Below, piece by piece: positions 9,814-17,925 of a stretch of DNA of 64,000 nt. The notes below the pieces were generated by a model. That model did not search any database, was not told the origin of the DNA, and saw only the letters and a program-made list of their open reading frames with translations. Origin of the DNA: Pseudomonas sp. LS44. Lineage in GTDB: Bacteria > Pseudomonadota > Gammaproteobacteria > Pseudomonadales > Pseudomonadaceae. The position numbers were made by a program, and so were the translations under genes. The stretch covers positions 3,758,001 to 3,822,000 of the forward strand of contig NZ_CP102830.1 in assembly GCF_024730785.1 (NCBI RefSeq), read 5' to 3'. Within the stretch, counting starts at the first letter, position 1; each line of letters begins with the position of its first letter.

Positions 9814-11061
9814 ATGATCGACAGCTTCGTCACCCAATGCCCCCATTGCAGCACCAGCTTTCGCGTCACTCGCGCACAGCTTGGCGCCGCCCGTGGTGCG
9901 GTGCGGTGCGGTGCCTGCATGCAGGTGTTCAATGCCGGCCAGCAACTGCTGATCGATCAGCCTGGCGTCCTCGGCGACCAGCCACCGCCCAGCCCGTCGC
10001 CAGCCAAGTCACCGGTAACGCCGGCACCCGCTAGCAAAGCAGCCGACGATACGCTGTGGATTCACGACGATCTCGACCTCGACGGCCTCGATCTCGACGA
10101 GGAACTGGCTCGTCTGGAACAGCAGGAAATGCAGCTGTCCCGCGAGTTTGTCGCCCTCGAGCGCGGCGCCAAACCGGCCGAACAAATTCTCCAGCGCCGC
10201 GAAGAAAGCCCTCACAGCGCCGACGAAGCATGGGCCGAGGCGTTACTGCGCGAGGAAATTCGCGACCTGGCCGCACCATCCCCCAGCACCGTAGCGAGCG
10301 AGCCCATCGAGTCGCTCGCGATATCGGCGACAACGGATGTCCAGCCGCTCGACGTCGACGATGAGCCCACGCCGCAGGTCGAACGCCAAGCCGAGGACGG
10401 CGAAGACGATTTCGCTCTCAGCGCCGTGCCCGATGAGCCGCCCGTCGCCGATCAGCCGCGCAGCCAGGAGTCCTTCTCGGCGCTGCCGCCGCTGGGTCGC
10501 AAAGAGCGCCAGGCCGACGACAGCTTGAGCAATCTGAATGACGAGCCGCTGCAATTCGACTGGGAAGCACCGCGCAAACCCTGGGGTCGCTGGATCGCCT
10601 GGGGGCTTCTCAACCTGATCGCCGCCGTGGCGCTGGCCAGCCAGTACATCGCCTATCACTTCGACGAATTGGCCCGCCAGGACCAATATCGCCCCTGGTT
10701 CGAACAGCTGTGTCCGACGCTTGGCTGCCAGCTGCCGTCCAAGGTCGATATCGACCTGATCAAGAGCAGCAACCTGGTGGTGCGCAGCCATCCGGAGTTC
10801 GCCGGGGCGCTGGTGGTCGACGCCATCCTCTACAACCGCGCGCCGTTCTCCCAGCCATTCCCGCTGCTGGAAATGCGCTTCGCCGACATCGGTGGCCAGT
10901 TGCTCGCCAGTCGCCGCTTCAAACCCAGCGAATACCTGGCCGGTGAGCTAGCCGGGCAAGCGGAAATGCCGCCGCAAACGCCTATCCATATCTCCCTGGA
11001 CATCCTCGATCCAGGCACCAAGGCGGTGAATTACAGCCTAAGCTTCCTCTCCCCGGAGTAA
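9814..11061 (+). CDS. Zinc-ribbon, DUF3426 membrane protein
   Basis: A 415-residue protein of unknown function. The N-terminus carries an MJ0042-type zinc ribbon with Cys9, Cys12 (CPHC), Cys32 and Cys35 (CGAC). A long acidic, probably disordered region follows (about 60-250, rich in Asp/Glu/Pro/Ser). One membrane segment lies at about 257-280 (WIAWGLLNLIAAVALASQYI). The C-terminal DUF3426 domain should be periplasmic. This places the zinc ribbon in the cytoplasm. It is conserved between prmA and dusB in Pseudomonas. The pattern of a zinc ribbon tethered to a periplasmic domain suggests a sensor or scaffold, but that is inference only. Confidence 0.85.
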   Translation: MIDSFVTQCPHCSTSFRVTRAQLGAARGAVRCGACMQVFNAGQQLLIDQPGVLGDQPPPSPSPAKSPVTPAPASKAADDTLWIHDDLDLDGLDLDEELARLEQQEMQLSREFVALERGAKPAEQILQRREESPHSADEAWAEALLREEIRDLAAPSPSTVASEPIESLAISATTDVQPLDVDDEPTPQVERQAEDGEDDFALSAVPDEPPVADQPRSQESFSALPPLGRKERQADDSLSNLNDEPLQFDWEAPRKPWGRWIAWGLLNLIAAVALASQYIAYHFDELARQDQYRPWFEQLCPTLGCQLPSKVDIDLIKSSNLVVRSHPEFAGALVVDAILYNRAPFSQPFPLLEMRFADIGGQLLASRRFKPSEYLAGELAGQAEMPPQTPIHISLDILDPGTKAVNYSLSFLSPE

Positions 11062-11228
11062 GCGGTGCACCACGGTTCTTGCCTGTAACGGGTTATTAAC
11101 AACCGCTGGCAATAACTCGCTGGCTGCTCAGAATTTGTTCAAAACGACCTTTATCCGGTCATCGAGAGTGGGTATCATGCCCACCCTTTTCGAACTCACA
11201 GATCCGGCCCCACAGGCAGGGAAGACCC

Positions 11229-12227
11229 ATGTCGGCGGTACGCATCGGCCCCTATGCATTGCCCAACCAATTGATCCTCGCCCCCATGGCGGGTGTCACG
11301 GATCGCCCATTCCGCCAGCTCTGTCGGCGCCTGGGTGCAGGTCTGGTGGTTTCGGAGATGGTGACCAGCGATATCAGTCTGTGGAAGACCCGCAAATCCA
11401 GCCTGCGCCTGATGCACGCCGGCGATCCCGAGCCGCGCTCGGTACAGATCGCTGGCGGCGACCCGCAGATGCTCGCCGACGCCGCCCGCGCCAACGTGGA
11501 ACTCGGTGCGCAGATCATCGACATCAACATGGGCTGTCCGGCCAAGAAGGTCTGCAACAAGGCCGCCGGCTCGGCGTTGATGAAGGATGAGGCGCTGGTG
11601 GCCGAAATCCTCGCTGCAGTGGTCCAGGCGGTGGATGTGCCGGTGACCCTGAAGATCCGCACCGGCTGGGATCGCGACAACAAGAATGGTCTGCGCGTGG
11701 CGAAGATCGCCGAGCAGGCCGGCATCCAGGCGCTGGCCGTGCATGGCCGCACGCGCGCCGATCTGTACACCGGTGAAGCCGAATACGACACCATCGCCGC
11801 GATCAAGCAGGCGGTGTCGATGCCGGTGTTCGCCAATGGCGACATCGATTCGCCGGAAAAGGCCCGCCGGGTCCTCGATGCCACCGGCGTCGATGCCCTG
11901 CTGATCGGCCGCGCGGCCCAGGGGCGGCCGTGGATTTTCCGCGAGATAGAACATTTTTTGCGCACCGGCGAGCATCTGCCGGCGCCAACCGTGCATGAGG
12001 TGGAACGCATTCTGCTAGGGCATCTGGCCGAACTGCATAGTTTCTACGGCGACGTGATGGGCGTGCGTATCGCCCGCAAACACGTCAGCTGGTACCTCGC
12101 AACCCTGCCGGGCGCCAGGGAATTTCGCGCCCAATTCAATCGTCTGGAAAACACGGACGTGCAATGCGCCAGCGTTCAGCAATTTTTTGCCGAACGTCGC
12201 AACCGGGGGGAGGAAGTGGCCGCATGA
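11229..12227 (+). CDS. dusB: tRNA-dihydrouridine synthase B
   Basis: A 332-residue FMN-dependent enzyme that reduces uridine to dihydrouridine in the tRNA D-loop (position 17 in E. coli). The TIM barrel opens with [15 protein letters not shown]. The catalytic cysteine is Cys103 in NMGCPAKK, and the FMN/tRNA motif VHGRTR follows. An AGGGAAG site precedes the ATG. The stop overlaps the fis start by 4 nt (ATGA). The dusB-fis pairing is conserved across gamma-proteobacteria, so fis is almost certainly transcribed from the dusB promoter. Confidence 0.97.
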   Translation: MSAVRIGPYALPNQLILAPMAGVTDRPFRQLCRRLGAGLVVSEMVTSDISLWKTRKSSLRLMHAGDPEPRSVQIAGGDPQMLADAARANVELGAQIIDINMGCPAKKVCNKAAGSALMKDEALVAEILAAVVQAVDVPVTLKIRTGWDRDNKNGLRVAKIAEQAGIQALAVHGRTRADLYTGEAEYDTIAAIKQAVSMPVFANGDIDSPEKARRVLDATGVDALLIGRAAQGRPWIFREIEHFLRTGEHLPAPTVHEVERILLGHLAELHSFYGDVMGVRIARKHVSWYLATLPGAREFRAQFNRLENTDVQCASVQQFFAERRNRGEEVAA

Positions 12228-12544
12228 CGACGATGACTGAGACATTAGTGAGTGGAACCGCACCTGTGAGCGACAACGTTAATCTGAAACAGCACCTGAA
12301 TACGCCGAGCGAAGAAGGGCAAACCCTGCGCGGCAATGTGGAGAAGGCGCTGCACAACTACTTTGCTCACCTCGATGGGCAGGACGTCTCCGATGTCTAC
12401 AACCTGGTGCTCTCCGAAGTGGAAGCACCGCTCCTGGAAACCGTGATGAACTACGTCAAGGGCAACCAGACCAAGGCCTCCGAACTGCTCGGCCTCAACC
12501 GCGGCACGCTGCGCAAGAAGCTCAAACAGTACGACCTGTTGTAA
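12224..12544 (+). CDS. fis: DNA-binding protein Fis
   Basis: A 106-residue nucleoid protein that bends DNA and activates rRNA, tRNA and many growth-phase genes. The C-terminal helix-turn-helix ([20 protein letters not shown]) and the end KQYDLL are diagnostic. The start ATG at 12224 overlaps the dusB stop and follows a very strong GGGGGGAGGAAG site; an in-frame ATG three codons later is possible. A strong intrinsic terminator ends the dusB-fis operon. Confidence 0.97.
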   Translation: MTTMTETLVSGTAPVSDNVNLKQHLNTPSEEGQTLRGNVEKALHNYFAHLDGQDVSDVYNLVLSEVEAPLLETVMNYVKGNQTKASELLGLNRGTLRKKLKQYDLL

Positions 12545-12560
12545 GCACGCATTCATACGG

Positions 12561-12602
12561 AAAAGGGCGGCCCCCAGACTCATCGGAAGGCCGCCCTTTT
12601 TT
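12561..12602 (+). terminator. Intrinsic terminator after fis
   Basis: A 12-bp stem (AAAAGGGCGGCC/GGCCGCCCTTTT) with a 16-nt loop is followed by further T residues, 16 nt after the fis stop. The A-rich 5' arm would also make it work for antisense transcription. Confidence 0.92.
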
Positions 12603-12633
12603 GCTGATTTCTCTGCTTTAGATGGAAACCGTG

Positions 12634-14235
12634 ATGACCGACCAAACCACCCGCCTTGCCGTCCGCCGCGCGCTGATCAGCGTCTCCGATAAGACCGGCA
12701 TCCTTGAATTCGCCCGTGAACTCGTTGCCCTTGGCGTCGAAATCCTCTCCACCGGCGGCACCTACAAGCTGCTCAAGGACAACGGCATCGCCGCCGTGGA
12801 AGTCGCCGACTACACCGGCTTTCCGGAGATGATGGACGGCCGGGTGAAGACCCTGCACCCGAAAATCCATGGTGGCATCCTCGGTCGCCGTGCGCTCGAC
12901 GGCGCAGTCATGGAGCAGCACGGCATCAAGCCGATCGACCTGGTCGCGGTCAACCTCTACCCGTTTGCTGCCACCGTGGCGAAACCGGGCTGCGATCTGG
13001 CCGACGCCATCGAGAACATCGACATCGGCGGCCCGACCATGGTCCGCAGCGCGGCGAAGAACCACAAGGACGTCGCCATCGTGGTCAATGCCGGCGACTA
13101 CGCCAGCGTCCTCGACAACCTCAAAGCCGGCGGCCTGACCTACGCGCAGCGCTTCGACCTGGCGCTGAAAGCCTTCGAGCATACCGCCGCCTACGACGGC
13201 ATGATCGCCAACTACCTGGGCACCATCGACCAGGCGACGGAAACCCTGTCGACCGACAACCGCAGCGCCTTCCCGCGCACCTTCACCAGCCAGTTCATCA
13301 AGGCGCAGGACATGCGCTACGGCGAGAACCCGCACCAGAGCGCGGCGTTCTATGTCGAAGGCGGCGAAGCCAGCGTGTCGACTGCGGTGCAGCTGCAGGG
13401 CAAGGAACTGTCGTTCAACAACGTCGCCGATACCGACGCCGCGCTGGAATGCGTGAAGAGCTTCGTCAAGCCGGCCTGCGTGATCGTCAAGCACGCCAAC
13501 CCGTGCGGCGTGGCCGTGGCCCTGGACAGCGAAGGCGGGATCCGCCAGGCCTACGAACTGGCCTATGCCACCGACACCGAATCGGCGTTCGGCGGAATCA
13601 TCGCCTTCAACCGCGAGCTGGACGCCGCAACCGCCCAGGCCATCGTCGATCGGCAGTTCGTCGAAGTCATCATCGCCCCGAAAGTCAGCGAGGCCGCGCG
13701 CGCCGTGGTCGCCGCCAAAGCCAACGTTCGCCTGCTCGAATGCGGCGAATGGCCGGCCGAGCGCAGCCCGGGCCTGGACTTCAAACGCGTAAACGGCGGC
13801 CTGCTGGTGCAGAGCCGCGATATCGGCATGATCAGCGCTGACGACCTGAAAATCGTCACCCAGCGCGCGCCGACCGAGCAAGAAGTGCACGACCTGATCT
13901 TCGCCTGGAAAGTGGCCAAGTTCGTCAAGTCCAACGCCATCGTCTACGCCAAGAATCGGCAGACCATCGGTGTCGGCGCCGGCCAGATGAGCCGCGTCAA
14001 CTCCGCGCGTATCGCGGCGATCAAGGCCGAGCACGCCGGTTTGCAAGTGGCCGGTTCGGTGATGGCCAGCGACGCCTTCTTCCCGTTCCGCGACGGCCTG
14101 GACAACGCCGCCGCCAATGGCATCACCGCGGTGATCCAGCCGGGCGGCTCGATGCGCGATAGCGAAGTGATTGCTGCCGCCGACGAGGCGGGTATCGCCA
14201 TGGTCTTCACCGGCATGCGTCACTTTAGACATTGA
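12634..14235 (+). CDS. purH: Bifunctional AICAR formyltransferase / IMP cyclohydrolase
   Basis: A 533-residue enzyme for the last two steps of de novo purine synthesis, AICAR to FAICAR to IMP. The N-terminal MGS-like cyclohydrolase domain ([13 protein letters not shown], then STGGTYKLL) covers about 1-195. The AICAR transformylase domain carries MRYGENPHQ and the catalytic [10 protein letters not shown] prefer the ATG at 12634, which has GGAAA upstream; an in-frame ATG at 12622 would add METV. purD lies 219 nt downstream, with a palindromic repeat between them. Confidence 0.97.
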   Translation: MTDQTTRLAVRRALISVSDKTGILEFARELVALGVEILSTGGTYKLLKDNGIAAVEVADYTGFPEMMDGRVKTLHPKIHGGILGRRALDGAVMEQHGIKPIDLVAVNLYPFAATVAKPGCDLADAIENIDIGGPTMVRSAAKNHKDVAIVVNAGDYASVLDNLKAGGLTYAQRFDLALKAFEHTAAYDGMIANYLGTIDQATETLSTDNRSAFPRTFTSQFIKAQDMRYGENPHQSAAFYVEGGEASVSTAVQLQGKELSFNNVADTDAALECVKSFVKPACVIVKHANPCGVAVALDSEGGIRQAYELAYATDTESAFGGIIAFNRELDAATAQAIVDRQFVEVIIAPKVSEAARAVVAAKANVRLLECGEWPAERSPGLDFKRVNGGLLVQSRDIGMISADDLKIVTQRAPTEQEVHDLIFAWKVAKFVKSNAIVYAKNRQTIGVGAGQMSRVNSARIAAIKAEHAGLQVAGSVMASDAFFPFRDGLDNAAANGITAVIQPGGSMRDSEVIAAADEAGIAMVFTGMRHFRH

Positions 14236-14379
14236 TTCCGGCCGCACTGAAACCGGCATCTGCCATGTTGCCCCGGGTTCCGCCAATGCTCATTGCCACT
14301 AGGCAACTCCGCTTGTCGAAATCCAGGGAGCCTTGCATCTACCGGCTTCATTGCGACCTACACCGAGTCGCCTAGCGTT

Positions 14380-14438
14380 GTAGCCCGGATGAAATCCGGG
14401 GACACCCACTCAAAAGCCCCGGATTGCATCCGGGCTAC
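14380..14438. repeat. Palindromic intergenic repeat, family B (copy 1)
   Basis: Two inverted arms (GTAGCCCGGATGAAATCCGG... and ...CCGGATTGCATCCGGGCTAC) flank a 15-nt centre, between purH and purD. Related copies lie at 23428-23479 and, as a half element, at 28981-29019. It can fold into a long hairpin in either strand. Confidence 0.85.
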
Positions 14439-14454
14439 GGTCAGGAGAAACCCC

Positions 14455-15747
14455 ATGAACGTACTGATCATCGGCAGCGGCGGTCGCGAACACGCCCTGG
14501 CCTGGAAAGTCGCCCAGGATGCGCGGGTGCAGAAAGTCTTCGTCGCGCCGGGCAACGCCGGCACGGCCACTGAGGCCAAGTGCGAGAACGTCGCCATCGA
14601 CGTGCTGGCCATCGAGCAACTGGCCGACTTCGCCGAGCAAAACGTGCAGCTGACCATCGTCGGTCCGGAAGCGCCGCTGGTGAAGGGCGTGGTCGACCTG
14701 TTCCGCTCGCGCAAGCTGGACATCTTCGGCCCCAGCGCCGCGGCCGCCCAGCTGGAAGGTTCGAAGGCCTTCACCAAGGACTTCCTCGCCCGTCACGCGA
14801 TCCCCACCGCCGACTACCAGAACTTCACCGAAGTCGAACCGGCGCTGGCCTATTTGCGTGAGAAAGGTGCGCCGATCGTGGTCAAGGCCGACGGCCTGGC
14901 CGCCGGCAAGGGCGTGATCGTCGCCATGAGCCTGGCCGAAGCCGAGGACGCGGTGCGCGACATGCTCGCCGGCAACGCCTTCGGCGACGCAGGTTCGCGC
15001 GTGGTGATCGAGGAATTCCTCGACGGCGAGGAAGCCAGCTTCATCGTCATGGTCGATGGCAAGAATGTCCTGCCGATGGCCACCAGCCAGGACCACAAGC
15101 GCGTCGGCGACGCCGATACTGGGCCGAACACCGGCGGCATGGGCGCCTACTCGCCGGCCCCGGTGGTCACCGATGCGGTGCACCACCGGGTGATGGACGA
15201 AGTCATCTACCCGACCGTGCGCGGCATGGCCAGCGAAGGCAATGTCTACACCGGTTTCCTGTATGCCGGACTGATGATCGACAAGGCCGGCCAGCCGAAG
15301 GTCATCGAGTTCAACTGCCGCTTCGGCGATCCGGAAACCCAACCGATCATGGTGCGTCTCGAGAGCTCCCTGGTGCTGCTGGTCGAGGCCGCGCTGGCTA
15401 AGGCACTGGATAAAGTCGAAGCCACCTGGGACCCGCGTCCGACCGTCGGCGTGGTACTGGCTGCCGGCGGTTATCCGGGCGACTACGCCAAGGGTGACGT
15501 GATCGAAGGCCTGGATGCCGCCGCCGCGCTGGAAGGCAAGGTGTTCCACGCCGGCACCGCGCTGAACAGCGCCGGCCAGGTGGTCACCGCCGGCGGCCGC
15601 GTGCTGTGCGCCACCGCCATTGGCAAGAGCGTCGCCGATGCGCAGCAGCAGGCCTACCGACTGGCTGAGAAAGTCCGCTGGAACGGCAGCTTCTACCGTA
15701 ACGACATCGGCTACCGGGCGATCGCCCGCGAGCGCGGCGAGGGCTGA
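14455..15747 (+). CDS. purD: Phosphoribosylamine-glycine ligase
   Basis: A 430-residue GAR synthetase that joins glycine to phosphoribosylamine with ATP, the second step of purine synthesis. The N-terminal [17 protein letters not shown] motif, the ATP-grasp region ([16 protein letters not shown]) and the family block [20 protein letters not shown] are all present. The ATG at 14455 has AGGAGA upstream. Upstream open frame to 14293 runs through a palindromic repeat and is not part of the gene. Confidence 0.97.
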   Translation: MNVLIIGSGGREHALAWKVAQDARVQKVFVAPGNAGTATEAKCENVAIDVLAIEQLADFAEQNVQLTIVGPEAPLVKGVVDLFRSRKLDIFGPSAAAAQLEGSKAFTKDFLARHAIPTADYQNFTEVEPALAYLREKGAPIVVKADGLAAGKGVIVAMSLAEAEDAVRDMLAGNAFGDAGSRVVIEEFLDGEEASFIVMVDGKNVLPMATSQDHKRVGDADTGPNTGGMGAYSPAPVVTDAVHHRVMDEVIYPTVRGMASEGNVYTGFLYAGLMIDKAGQPKVIEFNCRFGDPETQPIMVRLESSLVLLVEAALAKALDKVEATWDPRPTVGVVLAAGGYPGDYAKGDVIEGLDAAAALEGKVFHAGTALNSAGQVVTAGGRVLCATAIGKSVADAQQQAYRLAEKVRWNGSFYRNDIGYRAIARERGEG

Positions 15748-15778
15748 AGCCCGCAGCGCAAGCTGTTTGTAGGAGCGG

Positions 15779-15838
15779 ATTTATCCGCGAATCCGGGAGA
15801 ACGGCGTGCCTGCCCTTCGCGAATGAATTCGCTCCTAC
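15779..15838. repeat. Palindromic intergenic repeat, family C (copy 1)
   Basis: Inverted arms GTAGGAGCGGATTTATCCGC and GCGAATGAATTCGCTCCTAC, each itself internally palindromic, lie 32 nt after purD. The same family appears at 20718-20788 and 29040-29108, with partial copies at about 37208-37229 and 37351-37375. It is a REP-type element common in Pseudomonas genomes. Confidence 0.85.
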
Positions 15839-15870
15839 AAGTCCGGCGTGTGCGTAAGCGAATGAAAGGA

Positions 15871-15898
15871 AAGGCCCCGCAGATGCGGGGCCTTGTCG
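15871..15898 (+). terminator. Intrinsic terminator after purD
   Basis: A perfect 10-bp stem AAGGCCCCGC/GCGGGGCCTT with an AGAT loop and a following TGTCGTTT tract. It lies downstream of purD, and of the convergent transporter gene on the other strand. Confidence 0.85.
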
Positions 15899-15930
15899 TT
15901 TCAGTCAACGAGAGATGCGGCTTTGGCTGA

Positions 15931-15962
15931 CATCCCCTCTCCCATAAACGGGAGAGGGGATG
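15931..15962. repeat. Palindrome, family D (copy 1), possible bidirectional terminator
   Basis: A perfect 13-bp inverted repeat CATCCCCTCTCCC/GGGAGAGGGGATG with loop ATAAAC, 9 nt past the transporter stop on the minus strand. A shorter copy of the same hairpin occurs at 30367-30390 before ureC. Confidence 0.8.
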
Positions 15963-15971
15963 CTGGGGCTT

Positions 15972-17648
15972 CTAGTGCCAGTTGCGCAGGTCGCGGTCCT
16001 TGGTTTCCGGCATCAGGAACAGGCCGATGATGAAGGTCATCACCGCCACGACGATCGGATACCACAGCCCGTAGTAGATATCACCGGTGGCGGCGACCAT
16101 GGCGAAGGCAGTGGTCGGCAGGAACCCGCCAAACCAGCCGTTGCCGATGTGATAGGGCAGCGACATGGCCGTGTAGCGGATGCGCGTCGGGAACAGCTCG
16201 ACCAGCAGCGCGGCGATGGGACCGTAGACCATAGTCACGAACAGCACCAGCACCGTCAGCAGCAGCACCACCATCGGCGTGTTGATCTGCGCCGGATCGG
16301 CCTTGGCGGGATAACCATTGCCGCGGATCGCCTCGGTCATCTGGGCGTTGAATACTTCGGACTGCGCCTTGAACTGATCGGCAGGCATGCCGGCGCCGGT
16401 AAAGGAGGCAATGGTCTCGTCACCGATCTTGACGCTCGCCACGGTGCCAGCCGGCGCCGCCTCGTTGGCATAGTTCACCGAGTTGCGGGCCAGGAAGCTC
16501 TTGGCGATGTCACAGGAGGTGACGAACTTCGAGGTGCCGACCGGGTTGAACTGGAACGAGCACTCGCTCGGGTTCGCCACCACGGTCACCGGCGCCGACG
16601 CTTGGGCCTGCTCCAGCGCGGGGTTGGCGTAGTGGGTGATCAGGCTGAACAGCGGGAAGTAGGTCAGCGCTGCGATCAAGCAACCACCGAGGATGATCGG
16701 CTTGCGGCCGATCTTGTCGGACAGCCAGCCGAACACGATGAAGAACGGCGTGCCGATCAGCAGCGACAGGGCAATCAGAATGTTCGCCGTCGCCGCTTCG
16801 ACCTTGAGCGTCTGGGTCAGGAAGAACAGCGCGTAGAACTGGCCGGTGTACCACACCACCGCCTGCCCCGCCGTACCGCCGAACAGGGCGATCAGCGCCA
16901 CCTTGGCGTTGTCCCAGCGGCCGAACGCCTCGGTCAGCGGCGCCTTGGAGGTCTTGCCTTCATCCTTCATCTTCTTGAAGGCCGGGCTCTCGCTCAAGGT
17001 CAGGCGAATCCACACCGAGATGCCGAGCAGAATGATCGACAGCAGGAACGGAATGCGCCAGCCCCAGGCGGTGAACGCTTCCTCGCCTAGCCAGGTGCGC
17101 GTGCCGAGGATCACCAGCAGCGAGAGGAACAGGCCGAGCGTCGCGGTGGTCTGGATCCACGCGGTGTAGTAGCCGCGCCGACCGTGCGGCGCGTGTTCGG
17201 CGACATAGGTCGCCGCGCCGCCGTATTCACCGCCGAGCGCCAAGCCCTGGAACAGCCGCAGCACGATGAGGATGATCGGCGCCGCGATGCCCCACGACGC
17301 GTACGAAGGCAGGATGCCGACGATGAAGGTCGACAGGCCCATGATCATGATGGTGATCAGGAAGGTGTACTTGCGCCCAACCAGATCGCCGAGCCGCCCG
17401 AAGAACAGTGCCCCGAACGGACGCACCGCGAAGCCGGCGGCAAACGCCATCAGGGCGAAGATGAACGCTGCCGTGGGATTCACGCCCGAGAAAAACTGGG
17501 CGGCGATGATCGCCGAGAGCGATCCGTACAGGTAGAAGTCGTACCACTCGAACACTGTGCCGAGGGAGGACGCGAAAATGACTTTCCGCTCCTCCGCAGT
17601 CATGGGTCTGGCCGGTGCGTATCCGGCAACTAACGTCGCTTCGCTCAT
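15972..17648 (-). CDS. MFS transporter, MHS (metabolite:H+ symporter) family, with a large loop
   Basis: A 558-residue, 12-TM major facilitator. Hallmarks are EWYDFYLYGS in TM1, GRLGDLVGRKYT after TM2, LRLFQGLALGGEYGG in TM4 and SDKIGRKP after TM8, typical of the MHS/ProP-like group that imports carboxylates or osmolytes. About 118 extra residues (340-457) sit between TM9 and TM10, predicted periplasmic, with two cysteines (363 and 379). Ordinary MHS proteins are about 430-450 residues. The substrate cannot be told from sequence. It is divergent from retS across a 277-bp gap; in P. aeruginosa purD and retS are, from memory, adjacent, so this gene looks inserted. A dyad at 17760-17773 may be its operator. 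Confidence 0.9.
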   Translation of the reverse strand: MSEATLVAGYAPARPMTAEERKVIFASSLGTVFEWYDFYLYGSLSAIIAAQFFSGVNPTAAFIFALMAFAAGFAVRPFGALFFGRLGDLVGRKYTFLITIMIMGLSTFIVGILPSYASWGIAAPIILIVLRLFQGLALGGEYGGAATYVAEHAPHGRRGYYTAWIQTTATLGLFLSLLVILGTRTWLGEEAFTAWGWRIPFLLSIILLGISVWIRLTLSESPAFKKMKDEGKTSKAPLTEAFGRWDNAKVALIALFGGTAGQAVVWYTGQFYALFFLTQTLKVEAATANILIALSLLIGTPFFIVFGWLSDKIGRKPIILGGCLIAALTYFPLFSLITHYANPALEQAQASAPVTVVANPSECSFQFNPVGTSKFVTSCDIAKSFLARNSVNYANEAAPAGTVASVKIGDETIASFTGAGMPADQFKAQSEVFNAQMTEAIRGNGYPAKADPAQINTPMVVLLLTVLVLFVTMVYGPIAALLVELFPTRIRYTAMSLPYHIGNGWFGGFLPTTAFAMVAATGDIYYGLWYPIVVAVMTFIIGLFLMPETKDRDLRNWH

Positions 17649-17759
17649 GGCTTGCCTCCACGACGGCCTGCCGGCAAGAGCGTGGATCGCCCTGTGCCCG
17701 GACGTCTTCTTGTGTTTGTTCTGCAGAGCAAGGCTAGACGGGCGAATGGCAATCAGTAC

Positions 17760-17773
17760 TAGACATTAGTCTA
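17760..17773. promoter_or_regulatory. Operator-like dyad in the transporter/retS intergenic region
   Basis: TAGAC-ATTA-GTCTA is a perfect inverted repeat, with a second nested dyad CATTA-GTC-TAATG overlapping it. It lies 111 nt upstream of the transporter start codon and 152 nt from retS. It looks like a binding site for a dimeric regulator; which one cannot be told. Confidence 0.5.
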
Positions 17774-17889
17774 ATGCCTATTGAAATCTGCAAAGCCGCA
17801 CGGCGCGTGGGCTGCGAGGCACTAGCAACCATACCGCGACGCCCGATAGCTGGCCGCCGAGGTCATGGCCCTACGGTGAGTGGCATGAC

Positions 17890-17895
17890 TATAAT
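17890..17895 (+). promoter_or_regulatory. Probable retS promoter -10 box
   Basis: A consensus TATAAT lies 30 nt before the retS GTG start, placing transcription start near 17902. The -35 region is not recognisable. Confidence 0.5.
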
Positions 17896-17925
17896 CGGTC
17901 ACTCACTATTCGAAGGGATTTCGCC

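Noticed and set aside
12580..14286. A 568-codon open frame antisense to purH
   Set aside because: Same mirror effect; no plausible ribosome site or protein motif.
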